From Neobacillus sp. PS2-9 (GTDB lineage: Bacteria > Bacillota > Bacilli > Bacillales > Cytobacillaceae), in the NCBI RefSeq assembly GCF_030915525.1, contig NZ_CP133269.1, forward strand, positions 2,515,001-2,579,000: DNA of 64,000 bases, in the 5' to 3' direction. Shown here piece after piece: positions 8,256 through 17,972 of the stretch. A program made the position numbers and the translations under genes. The notes below the pieces were generated by a model. The model had not been told where the DNA came from, did no database searches, and saw only the letters and a list, made by a program, of their open reading frames with translations. The stretch's first letter is position 1, and each line of letters begins with the position of its first letter.

Positions 8256-9857
8256 TTATTCAGTTGCTTCTTGCTCATGGATTGTTGCTGGATGATCGTT
8301 TTCTTCTGTTAGTTCTTTATCTCTCTTAATACGACCTTTTCCTACAGATAACGCGACTAATATTCCAATCGAAATAAAGATTAGACCTGATAAGAATACA
8401 GTTGTAAACGATTCTGACCATGCAGTTTGAATACCATGAATAACCATCTTTTGAATGTCACTTGGCAATTTTAACAAACCAGGGTTGATCAATAAACCAA
8501 ATAATACATCCGTTTTTTCAGACAGCTTGGTTAATGCAGCCTGGGCGATTGGATTATCTGCATTATTTGCAGATTCAACCATTTTTGTTCCTAATGAATG
8601 ATTCATAACAGAATTCAAAATGGTAATTCCGATCGTGCCACCAATTGAACGGAAGAAGGTGGACGCCGAAGTAACTGTTCCGAGCTGAGATTTTGGAAAT
8701 TCATTCTGAATGGCAATCATCAGTGTTGGCATGACTAGACCCATTCCTAACCCCAGAACAACCATATATGCATAGGCAGTAAACTCACTAGATTCAAGTC
8801 CCATAGTACTCATTAAAAAGAACCCCGCAGATGCTAGTAACATACCAGCTGTTAACACCGTACGGAAAGTGAATCTAAGAAGCAGTTGTCCGCCAATAAC
8901 GCTGGCAGCGATCATGGCGATCATCATAGGTGTCATTGTCGAGCCCGCTTGAGTGGGAGAAACACCTAAAATTCCTTGCATAAACATTGGAACGAACATA
9001 ATGGCCCCAAACATTCCAAGACCTAACAAGAACCCTAACCCATTCATCGTTGCAAAAATTCTATTTTTAAACAAAGAAAGATCTAAAATCGGTTCTTCTG
9101 CTTTTTTCTCAATAAATCCAAAGAGTATAAACAGCACAATGCTTCCGCCAAAAATCAAGTAAGATTTCGTTGACAGCCATTCAAACTTATCGCCACCAAA
9201 GGTTAAACCAAGCAATAATAAAACGATTGCTGGTATCAAAGTGACGATACCTAAATAGTCGATACTTACTTTTTCCTTTTTCCCAACATTTTCATGTTTA
9301 AGTCCAGCAAAAATTAATAAAGCAGATAATAATCCGAAAGGTACGTTAATAAGGAAAATCCAATGCCAGCTGATATGATCCACAATAAGTCCGCCTAGGA
9401 AAGGACCGATGACGGAACTTAACCCAAATAGACCGCCAAATATTCCTTGCCATTTTGCACGTTGTTCCGCTGAGAAAATATCACCAATTATTGTTTGTGA
9501 CAGTGGCATAATCATTCCACCACCAATTCCCTGAAGACCTCGGTAAAGTACTAGTTGTTCCATGGACGTGGCTGTTGCACATAGACCAGAACCAATAATG
9601 AAGATAATGGTACCAAGTAAATAAAGAAAACGCCGGCCATAAAGGTCTGATAATTTACCGACAACAGGTACGATGGTTGTCGACGTTATCATATAGGCTG
9701 TTGTCACCCAAGCAAAAATTTTAAATCCATTGAGTTCAGCAATAATCGTAGGCATGGCAGTTCCTACAATTGTTTGTTCAAGAGCACTAAAGAACATTCC
9801 GATAATTAGTCCAGTTATGACTAATCGTGTATTGATCCCTTTTTGTTGTATTTCCAT
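8256..9857 (-). CDS. MFS multidrug exporter, DHA2 (EmrB/QacA) type
   Basis: A 533-residue major-facilitator drug:H+ antiporter with about 14 transmembrane helices. Motif A is visible as GKLSDLYGRR, the family segment as ALEQTIVGTAMPTI and motif C as GPFLGGLIVDHISWHWIF. A charged C-terminal tail is rich in Glu/Asp/His. It probably exports toxic hydrophobic compounds. An operator-like site at 9929-9946 matches one in front of the RND pump, so it is probably controlled by the TetR regulator encoded just upstream on the same strand. Confidence 0.92.
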   Translation of the reverse strand: MEIQQKGINTRLVITGLIIGMFFSALEQTIVGTAMPTIIAELNGFKIFAWVTTAYMITSTTIVPVVGKLSDLYGRRFLYLLGTIIFIIGSGLCATATSMEQLVLYRGLQGIGGGMIMPLSQTIIGDIFSAEQRAKWQGIFGGLFGLSSVIGPFLGGLIVDHISWHWIFLINVPFGLLSALLIFAGLKHENVGKKEKVSIDYLGIVTLIPAIVLLLLGLTFGGDKFEWLSTKSYLIFGGSIVLFILFGFIEKKAEEPILDLSLFKNRIFATMNGLGFLLGLGMFGAIMFVPMFMQGILGVSPTQAGSTMTPMMIAMIAASVIGGQLLLRFTFRTVLTAGMLLASAGFFLMSTMGLESSEFTAYAYMVVLGLGMGLVMPTLMIAIQNEFPKSQLGTVTSASTFFRSIGGTIGITILNSVMNHSLGTKMVESANNADNPIAQAALTKLSEKTDVLFGLLINPGLLKLPSDIQKMVIHGIQTAWSESFTTVFLSGLIFISIGILVALSVGKGRIKRDKELTEENDHPATIHEQEATE

Positions 9858-9928
9858 CTTTTTTTCTCCAATCTAGTTGGTTTTATATTGTCATCTATGG
9901 GTGACCTCTCAGTCAGAAATTATACCTC

Positions 9929-9946
9929 TGAATGTCCAGTCAGTCA
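9929..9946. promoter_or_regulatory. Probable TetR-family operator before the MFS gene
   Basis: On the minus strand this reads TGACTGACTGGACATTCA. It matches the site at 10895-10912 at 15 of 18 positions and has the dyad character of TetR-family operators. It lies 72 bp upstream of the MFS start. Confidence 0.65.
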
Positions 9947-9979
9947 ATAGCATGCATTAGGGTGTTAAACTCCACCATT

Positions 9980-10834
9980 TTAAAGAGTGTAAAAGGAAGA
10001 GATCACTCTCACATACCCTTTAAATGAGTCGACTTCCTTAAAATTTGTAAGCATTCCTTTAATAACCGGTTTTCTAGGATTCTCTCGCTTCATTTCCTCT
10101 TCTAATACGTCAAGTGATATTTCTAGTGCTTCCTTATTTTCGAACTGCTCTAATTCATTTCTCATTTTTTGTACAATTTCGTTGATATCTGTACTACCAA
10201 ATAGGTCCATGGATTTTTGAATGACCTTCTCCAATTTCTCCTCAGATATAAATGGTTTTTCAGCGGTGATATCCTTTACAATGCTATCCATTCTTCTCAT
10301 AAGAAATTGTGTTAGAGCCTCTAATTCAAACTCAGCTGGTTCAAATATGATTAGCCTCATATAGGAATGGAATAGTCCTTCTAATATCATTGAAAGGTCC
10401 GTTGAATAGGGCTCGACATTTTTTCCATAGATAGACACTAATCCATTTCGAAAAAGCTGGTGTGTTTCGGATTGCTTTTTAAATAGTAGCTTTTTTATTT
10501 CATCATTTCGAGGGATGGCTTGTTCTTTTGAAAGCATGATAAAAAATTCTTTATGTCCCATGAAGGTCCCCATGAGAGATGATAGCTGCTTACAAAACCT
10601 TTCACGTGATGGTAAATCTGTATGTTCGAACTTCAGGATGTTTGAATGAACTGTTTCAAAGATAAACTCTAGTATGGCAAATAATAACTCATCCTTAGAT
10701 TTAAAGTGTAAATAGAAAGCTCCTTTAGATATACCGCTATCAGTTGCAATTTCCTGAATTGAAGTGGAGGAAAATCCCTTCGTTGCAAAAAGCTTCATTC
10801 CCGATTCAATTATTAATTTTTCCTTCTCATTCAA
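9980..10834 (-). CDS. TetR-family transcriptional regulator
   Basis: A 284-residue TetR/AcrR repressor. The N-terminal helix-turn-helix is clear (KLIIESGMKLFATKGFSSTS, SGISKGAFYLHFKSKDELL); the C-terminal ligand-binding half is long and ends in a Glu/Lys-rich segment. It is divergent from the RND pump gene and upstream of, and co-oriented with, the MFS gene. Two matching operator-like sites flank it. TTG 10834 follows GGAGGG. Together these suggest autoregulated repression of both pumps, relieved by a drug-like ligand; that part is inferred. Confidence 0.9.
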   Translation of the reverse strand: MNEKEKLIIESGMKLFATKGFSSTSIQEIATDSGISKGAFYLHFKSKDELLFAILEFIFETVHSNILKFEHTDLPSRERFCKQLSSLMGTFMGHKEFFIMLSKEQAIPRNDEIKKLLFKKQSETHQLFRNGLVSIYGKNVEPYSTDLSMILEGLFHSYMRLIIFEPAEFELEALTQFLMRRMDSIVKDITAEKPFISEEKLEKVIQKSMDLFGSTDINEIVQKMRNELEQFENKEALEISLDVLEEEMKRENPRKPVIKGMLTNFKEVDSFKGYVRVISSFYTL

Positions 10835-10894
10835 AATAAACCCTCCAAATAAACAGCATAATACTATATAAAAACAACTTTATTTCTTGACTTA

Positions 10895-10912
10895 TGACTG
10901 TCCGGTCAGTAA
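10895..10912. promoter_or_regulatory. Probable TetR-family operator, tetR / RND intergenic region
   Basis: TGACTGTCCGGTCAGTAA on the plus strand is centred on CCGG and closely matches the site at 9929-9946. It lies between the divergent tetR (start 10834) and RND (start 10992) genes, so one bound repressor could block both promoters. Confidence 0.75.
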
Positions 10913-10991
10913 CATTAGTTTTGTTCAATATAGTCAAATGCTAGACGAATTCATTTTAATTGTCAACATCATTACAAATAAGGAGAAATAT

Positions 10992-13900
10992 ATGAAAAAG
11001 ATCATTCAATTTTCATTGAAAAATAAGTTTGCTGTATGGTTATTAACGATTATTGTGACAGTAGCCGGTTTGTATTCAGGTATGAATATGAAGCTTGAAA
11101 CGATTCCAAATATCAATACGCCTCTTGTTACAGTTTTGACCGTTTATCCAGGAGCAACACCTGAGCAGGTCGCAGAAAAAGTTACAGAACCGATTGAAAG
11201 TAGAGTCAAGAATTTAGATGGTGTTTCAGTTGTAAGTTCATCTTCATTTCAAAATGCTTCTTCCCTTCAAATTGAGTACAATTTTGATAAAGACATGGAT
11301 AAGGCACAAAATGAAGTAAAAGAAGCATTAAATGATCTTACTTTACCTGATGGTGTGCAAGCACCAAAAGTATCACGTTTAAGCTTTTCGTCCATACCTG
11401 TAATGTCATTAAGCATTTCAAATAAAAAACAAACATTAGCTGAATTAACTGATACGGTGGAAAAGAAAATCGTTCCGGAACTTAAAGGAATTGATGGAGT
11501 CGGTTCAGTTCAAATCTCTGGCCAGCAAATAGATGAGGTTCAGTTAAGATTTGACCAGGATAAATTAAAACAATATGGATTACAGGAAGATACGGTTCGC
11601 AATCTTATTAAAGCATCTGATATTTCTTTTCCATTAGGCTTATATACCTTCAAGGATACCCAAAAGTCTGTAGTTGTTGATGGAAATATTCAAACGCTTG
11701 AGGACTTAAAGTCATTAAAAATACCAGTTATTCCATCTTCAGCTGGACAACAGCAAGGGATGACGGGAAATACCTCCCCTACACAAGGGAAACAGCAAAA
11801 CCCAACTGGGGTATCATCCATTCAAGGGCAAAACACCCCAACACAGGCTGGTATTCCAACAATTGAATTAAGGGATATTGCTTCGGTTGAAGTAGTTGGG
11901 AAAGCAGAATCCATCTCAAAAACAAACGGCCGTGAATCTATTGGATTACAAATCGTAAGCGCACAAGATGCCAATACAGTCGATGTTGTCAATGCGGTTA
12001 AAGAGCAACTAAGTGAGTTGGAAAAGAAGATTGATGGTTTAAAGGTAACACCAATATTTGATCAAGGAAAACCAATCGAAGAATCTGTATCTACTATGTT
12101 GGATAAAGCCATATTTGGTGCTATCTTTGCGATGGTTATCATTTTGCTTTTCTTAAGAAACTTCCGGACTACAATCATTTCAGTGGTATCTATTCCGCTA
12201 TCACTACTTATTGCTGTATTACTGTTAAAACAAATGGACATCACACTTAATATGATGACACTCGGTGCCATGACCGTTGCAATTGGTCGCGTGATTGACG
12301 ACTCCATTGTTGTCATTGAAAATATTTTTAGAAGAATGTCCTTACAAAATGAAAAGTTTACTGGTAAAGAACTTATTGTAGAAGCCACAAGAGAAATGTT
12401 TATGCCAATTATGTCTTCTACCATTGTTACTATTGCAGTTTTCCTTCCATTAGGTTTAGTTAAGGGACCAATCGGAGAAATGTTCCTGCCATTTGCATTA
12501 ACCATAGTGTTCTCGTTACTAGCTTCCTTATTAGTAGCTATAACCGTCGTTCCTATGATGGCTCATTCACTATTTAAGAAAGGTGTTAACTCAAAACACA
12601 TTCACGAGGAAGATAAGCCCAATAAATTAGCTTCTATTTATAGAAAAGTTTTGAGATGGGCGTTAAATCATAAACTAATCACTTCTGGTTTGGCAATATT
12701 GATGTTGGTTGGAAGTTTGTTCCTTGTGCCTGTCATTGGAGTGAGCTTTTTACCTTCTGATGAACAGAAAATGATTGTGGCGACTTACAAGCCTGCGCCA
12801 GGACAAACAATAGAAGATGTAGAGCGAATTGCCACAGAAGCAAATGAATTTTTAAGTAAAAGAAAGAACGTAAAAGATATACAGTTTTCTGTTGGTGGAG
12901 AGAATCCAATGAATCCTGGTGAAAGTAATTCTGCCATGTTTTTCGTTGGTTACGATAAAGACACGAAGAATTTTGATAAAGAGACAGAAAATGTAATTAA
13001 GGCCTTAAAGGAAAGAAACGATAAAGGTGAGTGGGGGAAACAGGATTTCTCTGGTATGGGCTCAAGTAACCAGCTGGCACTTAATGTTTATGGAGATACC
13101 ATTGATGACATTAAACCTATTGTCAGCCATATAGAAAAGATCATGAAAGAAAATAGCTCACTTACGAACGTAAAAACAGGTATTTCTGCTACCTATGATG
13201 AATATACGCTCGTTGCCAATCAAGAAAAGCTTAGTCAACTGGGTCTAACAGCAGCCCAAATTGGCATGGAGCTTTCAGCTAATGGACAACGCCAGGTATT
13301 AACAACTATTAAAAAAGATAATAAAGAATTAAATGTATATGTAGATGTGGAGAAGAAGGGCTATTCTGATATTCATGAACTAACAGATAAGACCCTAACA
13401 TCACCACTTGGAGTGACTGTTCCAATTAAAGACGTTGTCGAAATTAAAGAAGGAAATACGTCAGATACGATAAAACGTCGAGATGGTCGTATTTATACGA
13501 ATGTTACGGGTGAGATTAAAACGAAGGATGTAGCAAAAGTTTCAACTGCAATACAGAAAAAAGTAGATAAGCTTGACATTCCAGCGAATGTGGATGTTTC
13601 AATGGGCGGTGTAACGGAAGATATTAATGATTCTTTCAAACAACTTGGACTTGCGATGCTTGCTGCAATTGCGATTGTTTACTTAGTCCTTGTAATCACA
13701 TTTGGAGGCGGATTAGCTCCATTTTCTATTCTGTTCTCTCTACCATTTACAATTATTGGTGGTTTGATGGGGTTACTGATTGCTGGAGAAACCTTGAGCG
13801 TATCTGCAATGATAGGCGCACTCATGTTAATAGGAATCGTAGTAACCAATGCGATTGTCTTAATAGACCGTGTCATTCATAAAGAAAACGAAGGTTTATC

Positions 13901-14156
13901 TACAAGAGATGCTATTATTGAAGCAGCAGGAACGCGCGTTCGACCGATTCTTATGACTGCAATTGCTACTATTGGTGCTCTTATTCCACTTGCAGTGGGT
14001 ATCGAAGGAAGCGGATTGATCACAAAAGGTTTGGGTGTAACTGTAATTGGTGGGTTAACAAGTTCTACCTTACTCACTCTGTTGATTGTTCCGATTGTGT
14101 ATGAAACATTAATGAAATTTAAGAGAAAAGGGAAGAAACAAGCAGTAAATGAATAA
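10992..14156 (+). CDS. RND-family efflux transporter (AcrB/SwrC-like)
   Basis: A 1054-residue RND pump with the normal AcrB layout: a transmembrane helix at the N-terminus, two large extracytoplasmic loops and two bundles of transmembrane helices. The helix 4 segment MTLGAMTVAIGRVIDDSIVV carries the proton-relay Asp pair. The first periplasmic-type loop contains a Gln/Thr/Gly/Pro-rich insert near residues 250-300 (SSAGQQQGMTGNTSPTQGK). Gram-positive homologues such as SwrC export surfactants and lipophilic toxins. ATG 10992 follows AAGGAG; the longer frame from 10887 runs through the operator and is not used. No membrane-fusion-protein gene is adjacent. Confidence 0.93.
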   Translation: MKKIIQFSLKNKFAVWLLTIIVTVAGLYSGMNMKLETIPNINTPLVTVLTVYPGATPEQVAEKVTEPIESRVKNLDGVSVVSSSSFQNASSLQIEYNFDKDMDKAQNEVKEALNDLTLPDGVQAPKVSRLSFSSIPVMSLSISNKKQTLAELTDTVEKKIVPELKGIDGVGSVQISGQQIDEVQLRFDQDKLKQYGLQEDTVRNLIKASDISFPLGLYTFKDTQKSVVVDGNIQTLEDLKSLKIPVIPSSAGQQQGMTGNTSPTQGKQQNPTGVSSIQGQNTPTQAGIPTIELRDIASVEVVGKAESISKTNGRESIGLQIVSAQDANTVDVVNAVKEQLSELEKKIDGLKVTPIFDQGKPIEESVSTMLDKAIFGAIFAMVIILLFLRNFRTTIISVVSIPLSLLIAVLLLKQMDITLNMMTLGAMTVAIGRVIDDSIVVIENIFRRMSLQNEKFTGKELIVEATREMFMPIMSSTIVTIAVFLPLGLVKGPIGEMFLPFALTIVFSLLASLLVAITVVPMMAHSLFKKGVNSKHIHEEDKPNKLASIYRKVLRWALNHKLITSGLAILMLVGSLFLVPVIGVSFLPSDEQKMIVATYKPAPGQTIEDVERIATEANEFLSKRKNVKDIQFSVGGENPMNPGESNSAMFFVGYDKDTKNFDKETENVIKALKERNDKGEWGKQDFSGMGSSNQLALNVYGDTIDDIKPIVSHIEKIMKENSSLTNVKTGISATYDEYTLVANQEKLSQLGLTAAQIGMELSANGQRQVLTTIKKDNKELNVYVDVEKKGYSDIHELTDKTLTSPLGVTVPIKDVVEIKEGNTSDTIKRRDGRIYTNVTGEIKTKDVAKVSTAIQKKVDKLDIPANVDVSMGGVTEDINDSFKQLGLAMLAAIAIVYLVLVITFGGGLAPFSILFSLPFTIIGGLMGLLIAGETLSVSAMIGALMLIGIVVTNAIVLIDRVIHKENEGLSTRDAIIEAAGTRVRPILMTAIATIGALIPLAVGIEGSGLITKGLGVTVIGGLTSSTLLTLLIVPIVYETLMKFKRKGKKQAVNE

Positions 14157-14166
14157 AGGTAACATA

Positions 14167-14203
14167 AAAGAACTCGGCACTCTATCAGAGGCCGAGTTCT
14201 TTT
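14167..14203. terminator. Bidirectional terminator (RND / ALDH genes)
   Basis: AAAAGAACTCGGC and GCCGAGTTCTTTT form a 13-bp stem with flanking A/T tracts. It overlaps the ALDH stop codon. Confidence 0.88.
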
Positions 14204-15572
14204 ATTTCATAAAGAGCTTAATTTTTTGTAGTCCATTTTTAACATTCGGATAGCGAAAGGGGATATCGAATAAGGTGGTTTGTTTAAGTACACTCTTATT
14301 ATGTGAGAAGGTATCAAAATTTCCTTTACCATGATAAGCACCGATGCCGCTATTTCCCACGCCACCAAATGGGAGGTAAGGAGAGGCAAAGTGGTACACT
14401 GTATCGTTTACACACCCTCCACCAAAAGAAACACTGTTTAAGACCTCTTGTTGGAGGTTTTTGCTTTCTGTAAAAATATAAAGGGCGAGCGGTTTCGGGT
14501 GACGGTGAATTCCCTCAATCACCTCATGTAAATCACTGTACTCTAGTACAGGAAGGATCGGACCAAAAATTTCATCCTGCATAACCGGATCTTCCCAAGT
14601 GATTTGAGTAAGGACGGTCGGCTCTATACTTAGTTTGTCTTTATTAGTTTGACCTCCCATGTACTGTTTTCCGTTATCTAAGAAGGAAGTTAATCGTTCA
14701 AAATGACGTTCACTTACAATCCGAGTAAAGTTTGGATTGTTTAATGGTTGTATTCCATATAGCTCCATTGTTGTCTCTTTAAATTGGTGAAGGAATTGAT
14801 CTTTGATGTTTTTATGAATGTATAAGTAGTCTGGTGCAATACATGTTTGACCGGCATTGGTGAATTTTCCCCAAGCAATTCGTTTGGCAGCAAGTTTTAT
14901 ATTGGCATCTTCATGTACAATACAAGGGCTCTTACCACCAAGCTCTAATGTAACAGGAATCAAATTTTTCGCAGCAGCTTCCATAATTACTTTTCCCACA
15001 GGGACACTTCCGGTAAAAAATATATAATCAAACTTCTCCTGCAGTAACGTTTGACTAGTTTCTACACCTCCTTGAACAACAGCAACAAATTCCTCGGAGA
15101 ATAACTCTTTTATCATTGTACCAAGTAATTCAGATGTTTTCGGTGTTAACTCTGAAGGTTTAATGACGGCGCAGTTTCCTGCCGCAATGGCGCCGATTAA
15201 AGGTGCTATGGCTAACTGAAACGGATAATTCCATGGAGCGATAATCAACGTCACACCATATGGTTCCGAATAAATGTAACTAGTTGAACCGATATGGGTG
15301 AGCGGTGTCTTTACTCGTTTTGGCTTCACCCAAGAACGTAAATGTTTAATCGTAAATCGTAATTCCTCGAGAACAAAACCAATTTCAGAGGTATAGGCAT
15401 CGAACGCAGATTTGTTTAAATCTGCTCTAAGTGCTTCCATTAGTTTGTTTTCATTATTTTTAATAGCTGCTCGCAGCTTCTGAAGTGCATCGAGGCGGAA
15501 AGTAAGGTCTTTTGTCATTTCCGTTCGAAAGTAAGATTTTTGTTTAGCTACTAGGGAGCTATAGTTTTCCAT
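14202..15572 (-). CDS. Aldehyde dehydrogenase (class 3 / YwdH-like)
   Basis: A 456-residue NAD(P)-dependent aldehyde dehydrogenase. Motifs in order: IIAPWNYPFQLAIAPL (cofactor site), FFTGSVPVGKVIMEAAA, LELGGKSPCIV with the catalytic Glu, and GQTCIAPDYLYI with the catalytic Cys. It lacks the longer N-terminal region of class 1/2 enzymes, which fits class 3 fatty-aldehyde/YwdH types. ATG 15572 follows AAGGTGG; the longer GTG start would overlap that ribosome binding site. The iron alcohol dehydrogenase gene lies 51 bp upstream, so alcohol to aldehyde to acid oxidation is the likely joint pathway. Confidence 0.93.
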   Translation of the reverse strand: MENYSSLVAKQKSYFRTEMTKDLTFRLDALQKLRAAIKNNENKLMEALRADLNKSAFDAYTSEIGFVLEELRFTIKHLRSWVKPKRVKTPLTHIGSTSYIYSEPYGVTLIIAPWNYPFQLAIAPLIGAIAAGNCAVIKPSELTPKTSELLGTMIKELFSEEFVAVVQGGVETSQTLLQEKFDYIFFTGSVPVGKVIMEAAAKNLIPVTLELGGKSPCIVHEDANIKLAAKRIAWGKFTNAGQTCIAPDYLYIHKNIKDQFLHQFKETTMELYGIQPLNNPNFTRIVSERHFERLTSFLDNGKQYMGGQTNKDKLSIEPTVLTQITWEDPVMQDEIFGPILPVLEYSDLHEVIEGIHRHPKPLALYIFTESKNLQQEVLNSVSFGGGCVNDTVYHFASPYLPFGGVGNSGIGAYHGKGNFDTFSHNKSVLKQTTLFDIPFRYPNVKNGLQKIKLFMK

Positions 15573-15623
15573 TTCTTCAACCACCTTGCTATATTTGACA
15601 TTACAGCCGTAATGACATACATC

Positions 15624-16823
15624 TTATTCCTTAATTAGTTGATAAAGTGTGTTTAAGTCCTGTTTATAGAGAATTTTCGGCACAGGGTAGAGGGGATTGG
15701 CTTCCTTAAAAGCTCGATCCACCATCACAGAGATATCATTGTCGATAATTCCGCTGATTTTTTTGGGTATTTCTAATCTCTCATTCAGTTCCTTTATGGC
15801 ATCAATGAACTTACGTGCCTTTTGTTCAATAGTATCTCCAGGTTGACTGAGTCCAACTAAATCAGCAAGCTCTGAAAGCGGCTGATAGACAGAATCCCCA
15901 TAATACTCTAGTACATATGGTAAAATGACGGCATTTGCCAAACCGTGCGGTACGGAATAAAAACCACCTAGTGTATGTGCGATCGCATGGACATAACCAA
16001 CATACGCTCTAGTAAATGCCATTCCTGCCAAATAGGCTGCTTTTTGCATATTTTTACGTGCCATTATGTTTGTCCCATTAGAATAAGCTACATACAAATT
16101 TTCAAAAATCAATTTTACGGCTTCAATACTGTATTTCTTTGTTTCCTTTGTGTTACCTCTCCCGATGTAGGCTTCAACCGCATGTGTCAAAGCATCAATT
16201 CCCGTAGCGGCAGTGATATGTGGGGGCAGGTTAACCGTTAGCAAAGGATCTAATACAGCCACATGTGGGAGAAGAGAAGGATCCATTAATGCATATTTTT
16301 CATGCGTATCACTGTTCGAGACTACCGCTGCAATAGTGGCTTCACTTCCTGTACCAGCCGTGGTAGGAATGGCAAAAAGGGGCGGCATTTTCTTTAGAAT
16401 CTTCAATATACCTTTCATCTGGGGAATGCTTTTATTAGGCCTAGCCACCCTTGCACCAACACCTTTAGCGCAATCCAAGGGAGAGCCCCCGCCGAAAGCA
16501 ACAATCCCGCTACAATTGTTAGAATGATACAATTTCAAAGCTTCCTCGATGTTATCTATGGTTGGGTTCGGTACGGTTTTGTCATAAACAACGAATTTAA
16601 TACTTTCTTTACGTAAGGCTTCAAGAAATTCATCTATTAATCCAACAGATACAATACCTTGGTCGGTAACGATTAAAACGCTTTCGATATTTTGACTTTT
16701 GATTCGTAACGGTAATTCATATAAACTATTTTCACCCTCTAATAATTCAGGCTCTTTCCAGGGTAAGAAGTACGATGTAGTTTTCATCACTCCCTGAAAG
16801 GTTCTGCAATAGACTTTATACAT
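15624..16823 (-). CDS. Iron-containing alcohol dehydrogenase
   Basis: A 399-residue group III (Fe-dependent) alcohol dehydrogenase. It has the nucleotide-binding GIVAFGGGSPLDCAKG, TTAGTGSEAT, and the metal ligand region around DALTHAVEAYIG and YVHAIAHTLGGFYSVPHGLA. The natural substrate cannot be read from the sequence. It is followed by the aldehyde dehydrogenase gene and both are probably transcribed together from the roughly 300-bp AT-rich region upstream. GAGGTAA precedes ATG 16823. Confidence 0.93.
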   Translation of the reverse strand: MYKVYCRTFQGVMKTTSYFLPWKEPELLEGENSLYELPLRIKSQNIESVLIVTDQGIVSVGLIDEFLEALRKESIKFVVYDKTVPNPTIDNIEEALKLYHSNNCSGIVAFGGGSPLDCAKGVGARVARPNKSIPQMKGILKILKKMPPLFAIPTTAGTGSEATIAAVVSNSDTHEKYALMDPSLLPHVAVLDPLLTVNLPPHITAATGIDALTHAVEAYIGRGNTKETKKYSIEAVKLIFENLYVAYSNGTNIMARKNMQKAAYLAGMAFTRAYVGYVHAIAHTLGGFYSVPHGLANAVILPYVLEYYGDSVYQPLSELADLVGLSQPGDTIEQKARKFIDAIKELNERLEIPKKISGIIDNDISVMVDRAFKEANPLYPVPKILYKQDLNTLYQLIKE

Positions 16824-17003
16824 AACATTACCTCGCTTTTATAAAAATATAGGATTGCCTTTTATAGTAGTCTACGAAGTAGATGTAAATCTAAGGATAC
16901 ACAAAAGACCCAAAAAGAGGGTTTATTCATACCCAAAAGACCAAAAACAAATAGGTATACAACATATATAACGTGATTATTTGAAAATTGTCAAGAGAGT
17001 CTT

Positions 17004-17038
17004 ATGAATATAATTAATATTCAGATAATTATATTCAT
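17004..17038. promoter_or_regulatory. 13-bp perfect inverted repeat, candidate operator
   Basis: ATGAATATAATTA and TAATTATATTCAT are perfect inverted arms around a 9-nt spacer, about 180 bp upstream of the alcohol dehydrogenase start. It has no T-tract, so an operator is more likely than a terminator. The wHTH regulator at 17130-17801 is the obvious candidate ligand, but this is inferred. Confidence 0.45.
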
Positions 17039-17061
17039 GGAATCAATATAAATTCCTAAAT

Positions 17062-17101
17062 AAAAAAGAATAGTCAGACAGTGGAGAGTCCTGACTGACT
17101 A
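17062..17101 (-). terminator. Terminator of the wHTH regulator gene
   Basis: On the minus strand, TAGTCAGTCAG and CTGTCTGACTA form an 11-bp stem with one mismatch, followed by TTCTTTTTTA. Confidence 0.8.
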
Positions 17102-17129
17102 ACAAAAGAAAAGAAGGGAAAGGAAGCTA

Positions 17130-17801
17130 TTAGCTTTGCTCGATAAACGCTATAAGTAACTGTAGTTCCTCTCCGTTTAATTGATTAACATTTTCGAAAA
17201 ATTGTTGTACTAATGTAATCATTTCAGGACTTAATTCATCACTGACAGACTGAATAATCATTCCTATAACCGCACCGACGAATACAGTAAGTTTGACTTT
17301 GGTTTCTGGTGACGAATTGACCATGTTGACGGTGAGACTCTTAACAGTTTTTCCTAAACTATTTAAATATAAAATCAGGACACATAGAAAGTACGCACAA
17401 AATTCCAGCTTAACGTCGACTGTTTTCATGCGAGTGATAATATTATGAATCGCATCCATTAAGGGCAGATTTTGATGATTCTCAATTAATTCTGTCATAT
17501 GGTGTAGAATAGGTTCCCATTCTTCTATATTTAATGTTTCTCTTCGTTCTTTTTGAAACATTTCCTCTGCCAATTCTGTAGGGGAGAAGACCACAACTGA
17601 ACGCCCTGTTTCATTTTCATTAGTAGAATAGTTTCTTTTTACAAGACCTTGGCTTTCAAGGGTTTTTAGCACATCGTACGCTGTCCATTTACTCACACCA
17701 ATTGCTTCTGCCACCTCAGAATAATGTACAGGAAGATTGGTTGTATGATATTGTCGGCAAATTTGATCCAAAAATTCACGTCTTCTTTTAGTTAAGATCA
17801 T
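17130..17801 (-). CDS. Winged helix-turn-helix transcriptional regulator
   Basis: A 223-residue protein with an N-terminal wHTH (ILTKRRREFLDQICRQ, YSEVAEAIGVSKWTAYDVLK, LESQGLVKRNY) and a mostly helical C-terminal region with two hydrophobic stretches (FCAYFLCVLILYL, VFVGAVIGMIIQ). I do not recognise the exact subfamily. ATG 17801 follows GAGGG by 8 nt; the GTG five codons earlier overlaps that site. It lies between the dehydrogenase pair and a divergent sensor kinase, so it may control the dehydrogenases. Confidence 0.75.
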   Translation of the reverse strand: MILTKRRREFLDQICRQYHTTNLPVHYSEVAEAIGVSKWTAYDVLKTLESQGLVKRNYSTNENETGRSVVVFSPTELAEEMFQKERRETLNIEEWEPILHHMTELIENHQNLPLMDAIHNIITRMKTVDVKLEFCAYFLCVLILYLNSLGKTVKSLTVNMVNSSPETKVKLTVFVGAVIGMIIQSVSDELSPEMITLVQQFFENVNQLNGEELQLLIAFIEQS

Positions 17802-17972
17802 TGCAGCAGCCCTCACGATCTTTTTTTCATTATGTTATTTATAAGATATCAAATATAAGGGGAAAGAAATACTACTTTTTTCGTTCAAAAGAACATAGTC
17901 GACAAATTACACCATTAAAGTATATTATGGAATCAGTGTAAGATTTTGAATAGAAAAGAAAAGGTAACGAAG

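Larger units (their letters stand above)
16824..17129. other. 306-bp AT-rich intergenic region
   Basis: No gene is visible. The region holds the promoter side of the alcohol dehydrogenase gene, a 13-bp inverted repeat at 17004-17038 and the terminator of the wHTH regulator at 17062-17101. Confidence 0.7.

Noticed and set aside
10887..10991. Extended N-terminus of the RND pump
   Set aside because: The extension runs through the TetR operator and lacks family similarity; ATG 10992 has AAGGAG.
17883..17894. LexA/SOS box GTTC-N4-GAAC before the sensor kinase
   Set aside because: The half-sites are in the opposite order to the Bacillus LexA box (CGAAC-N4-GTTCG).
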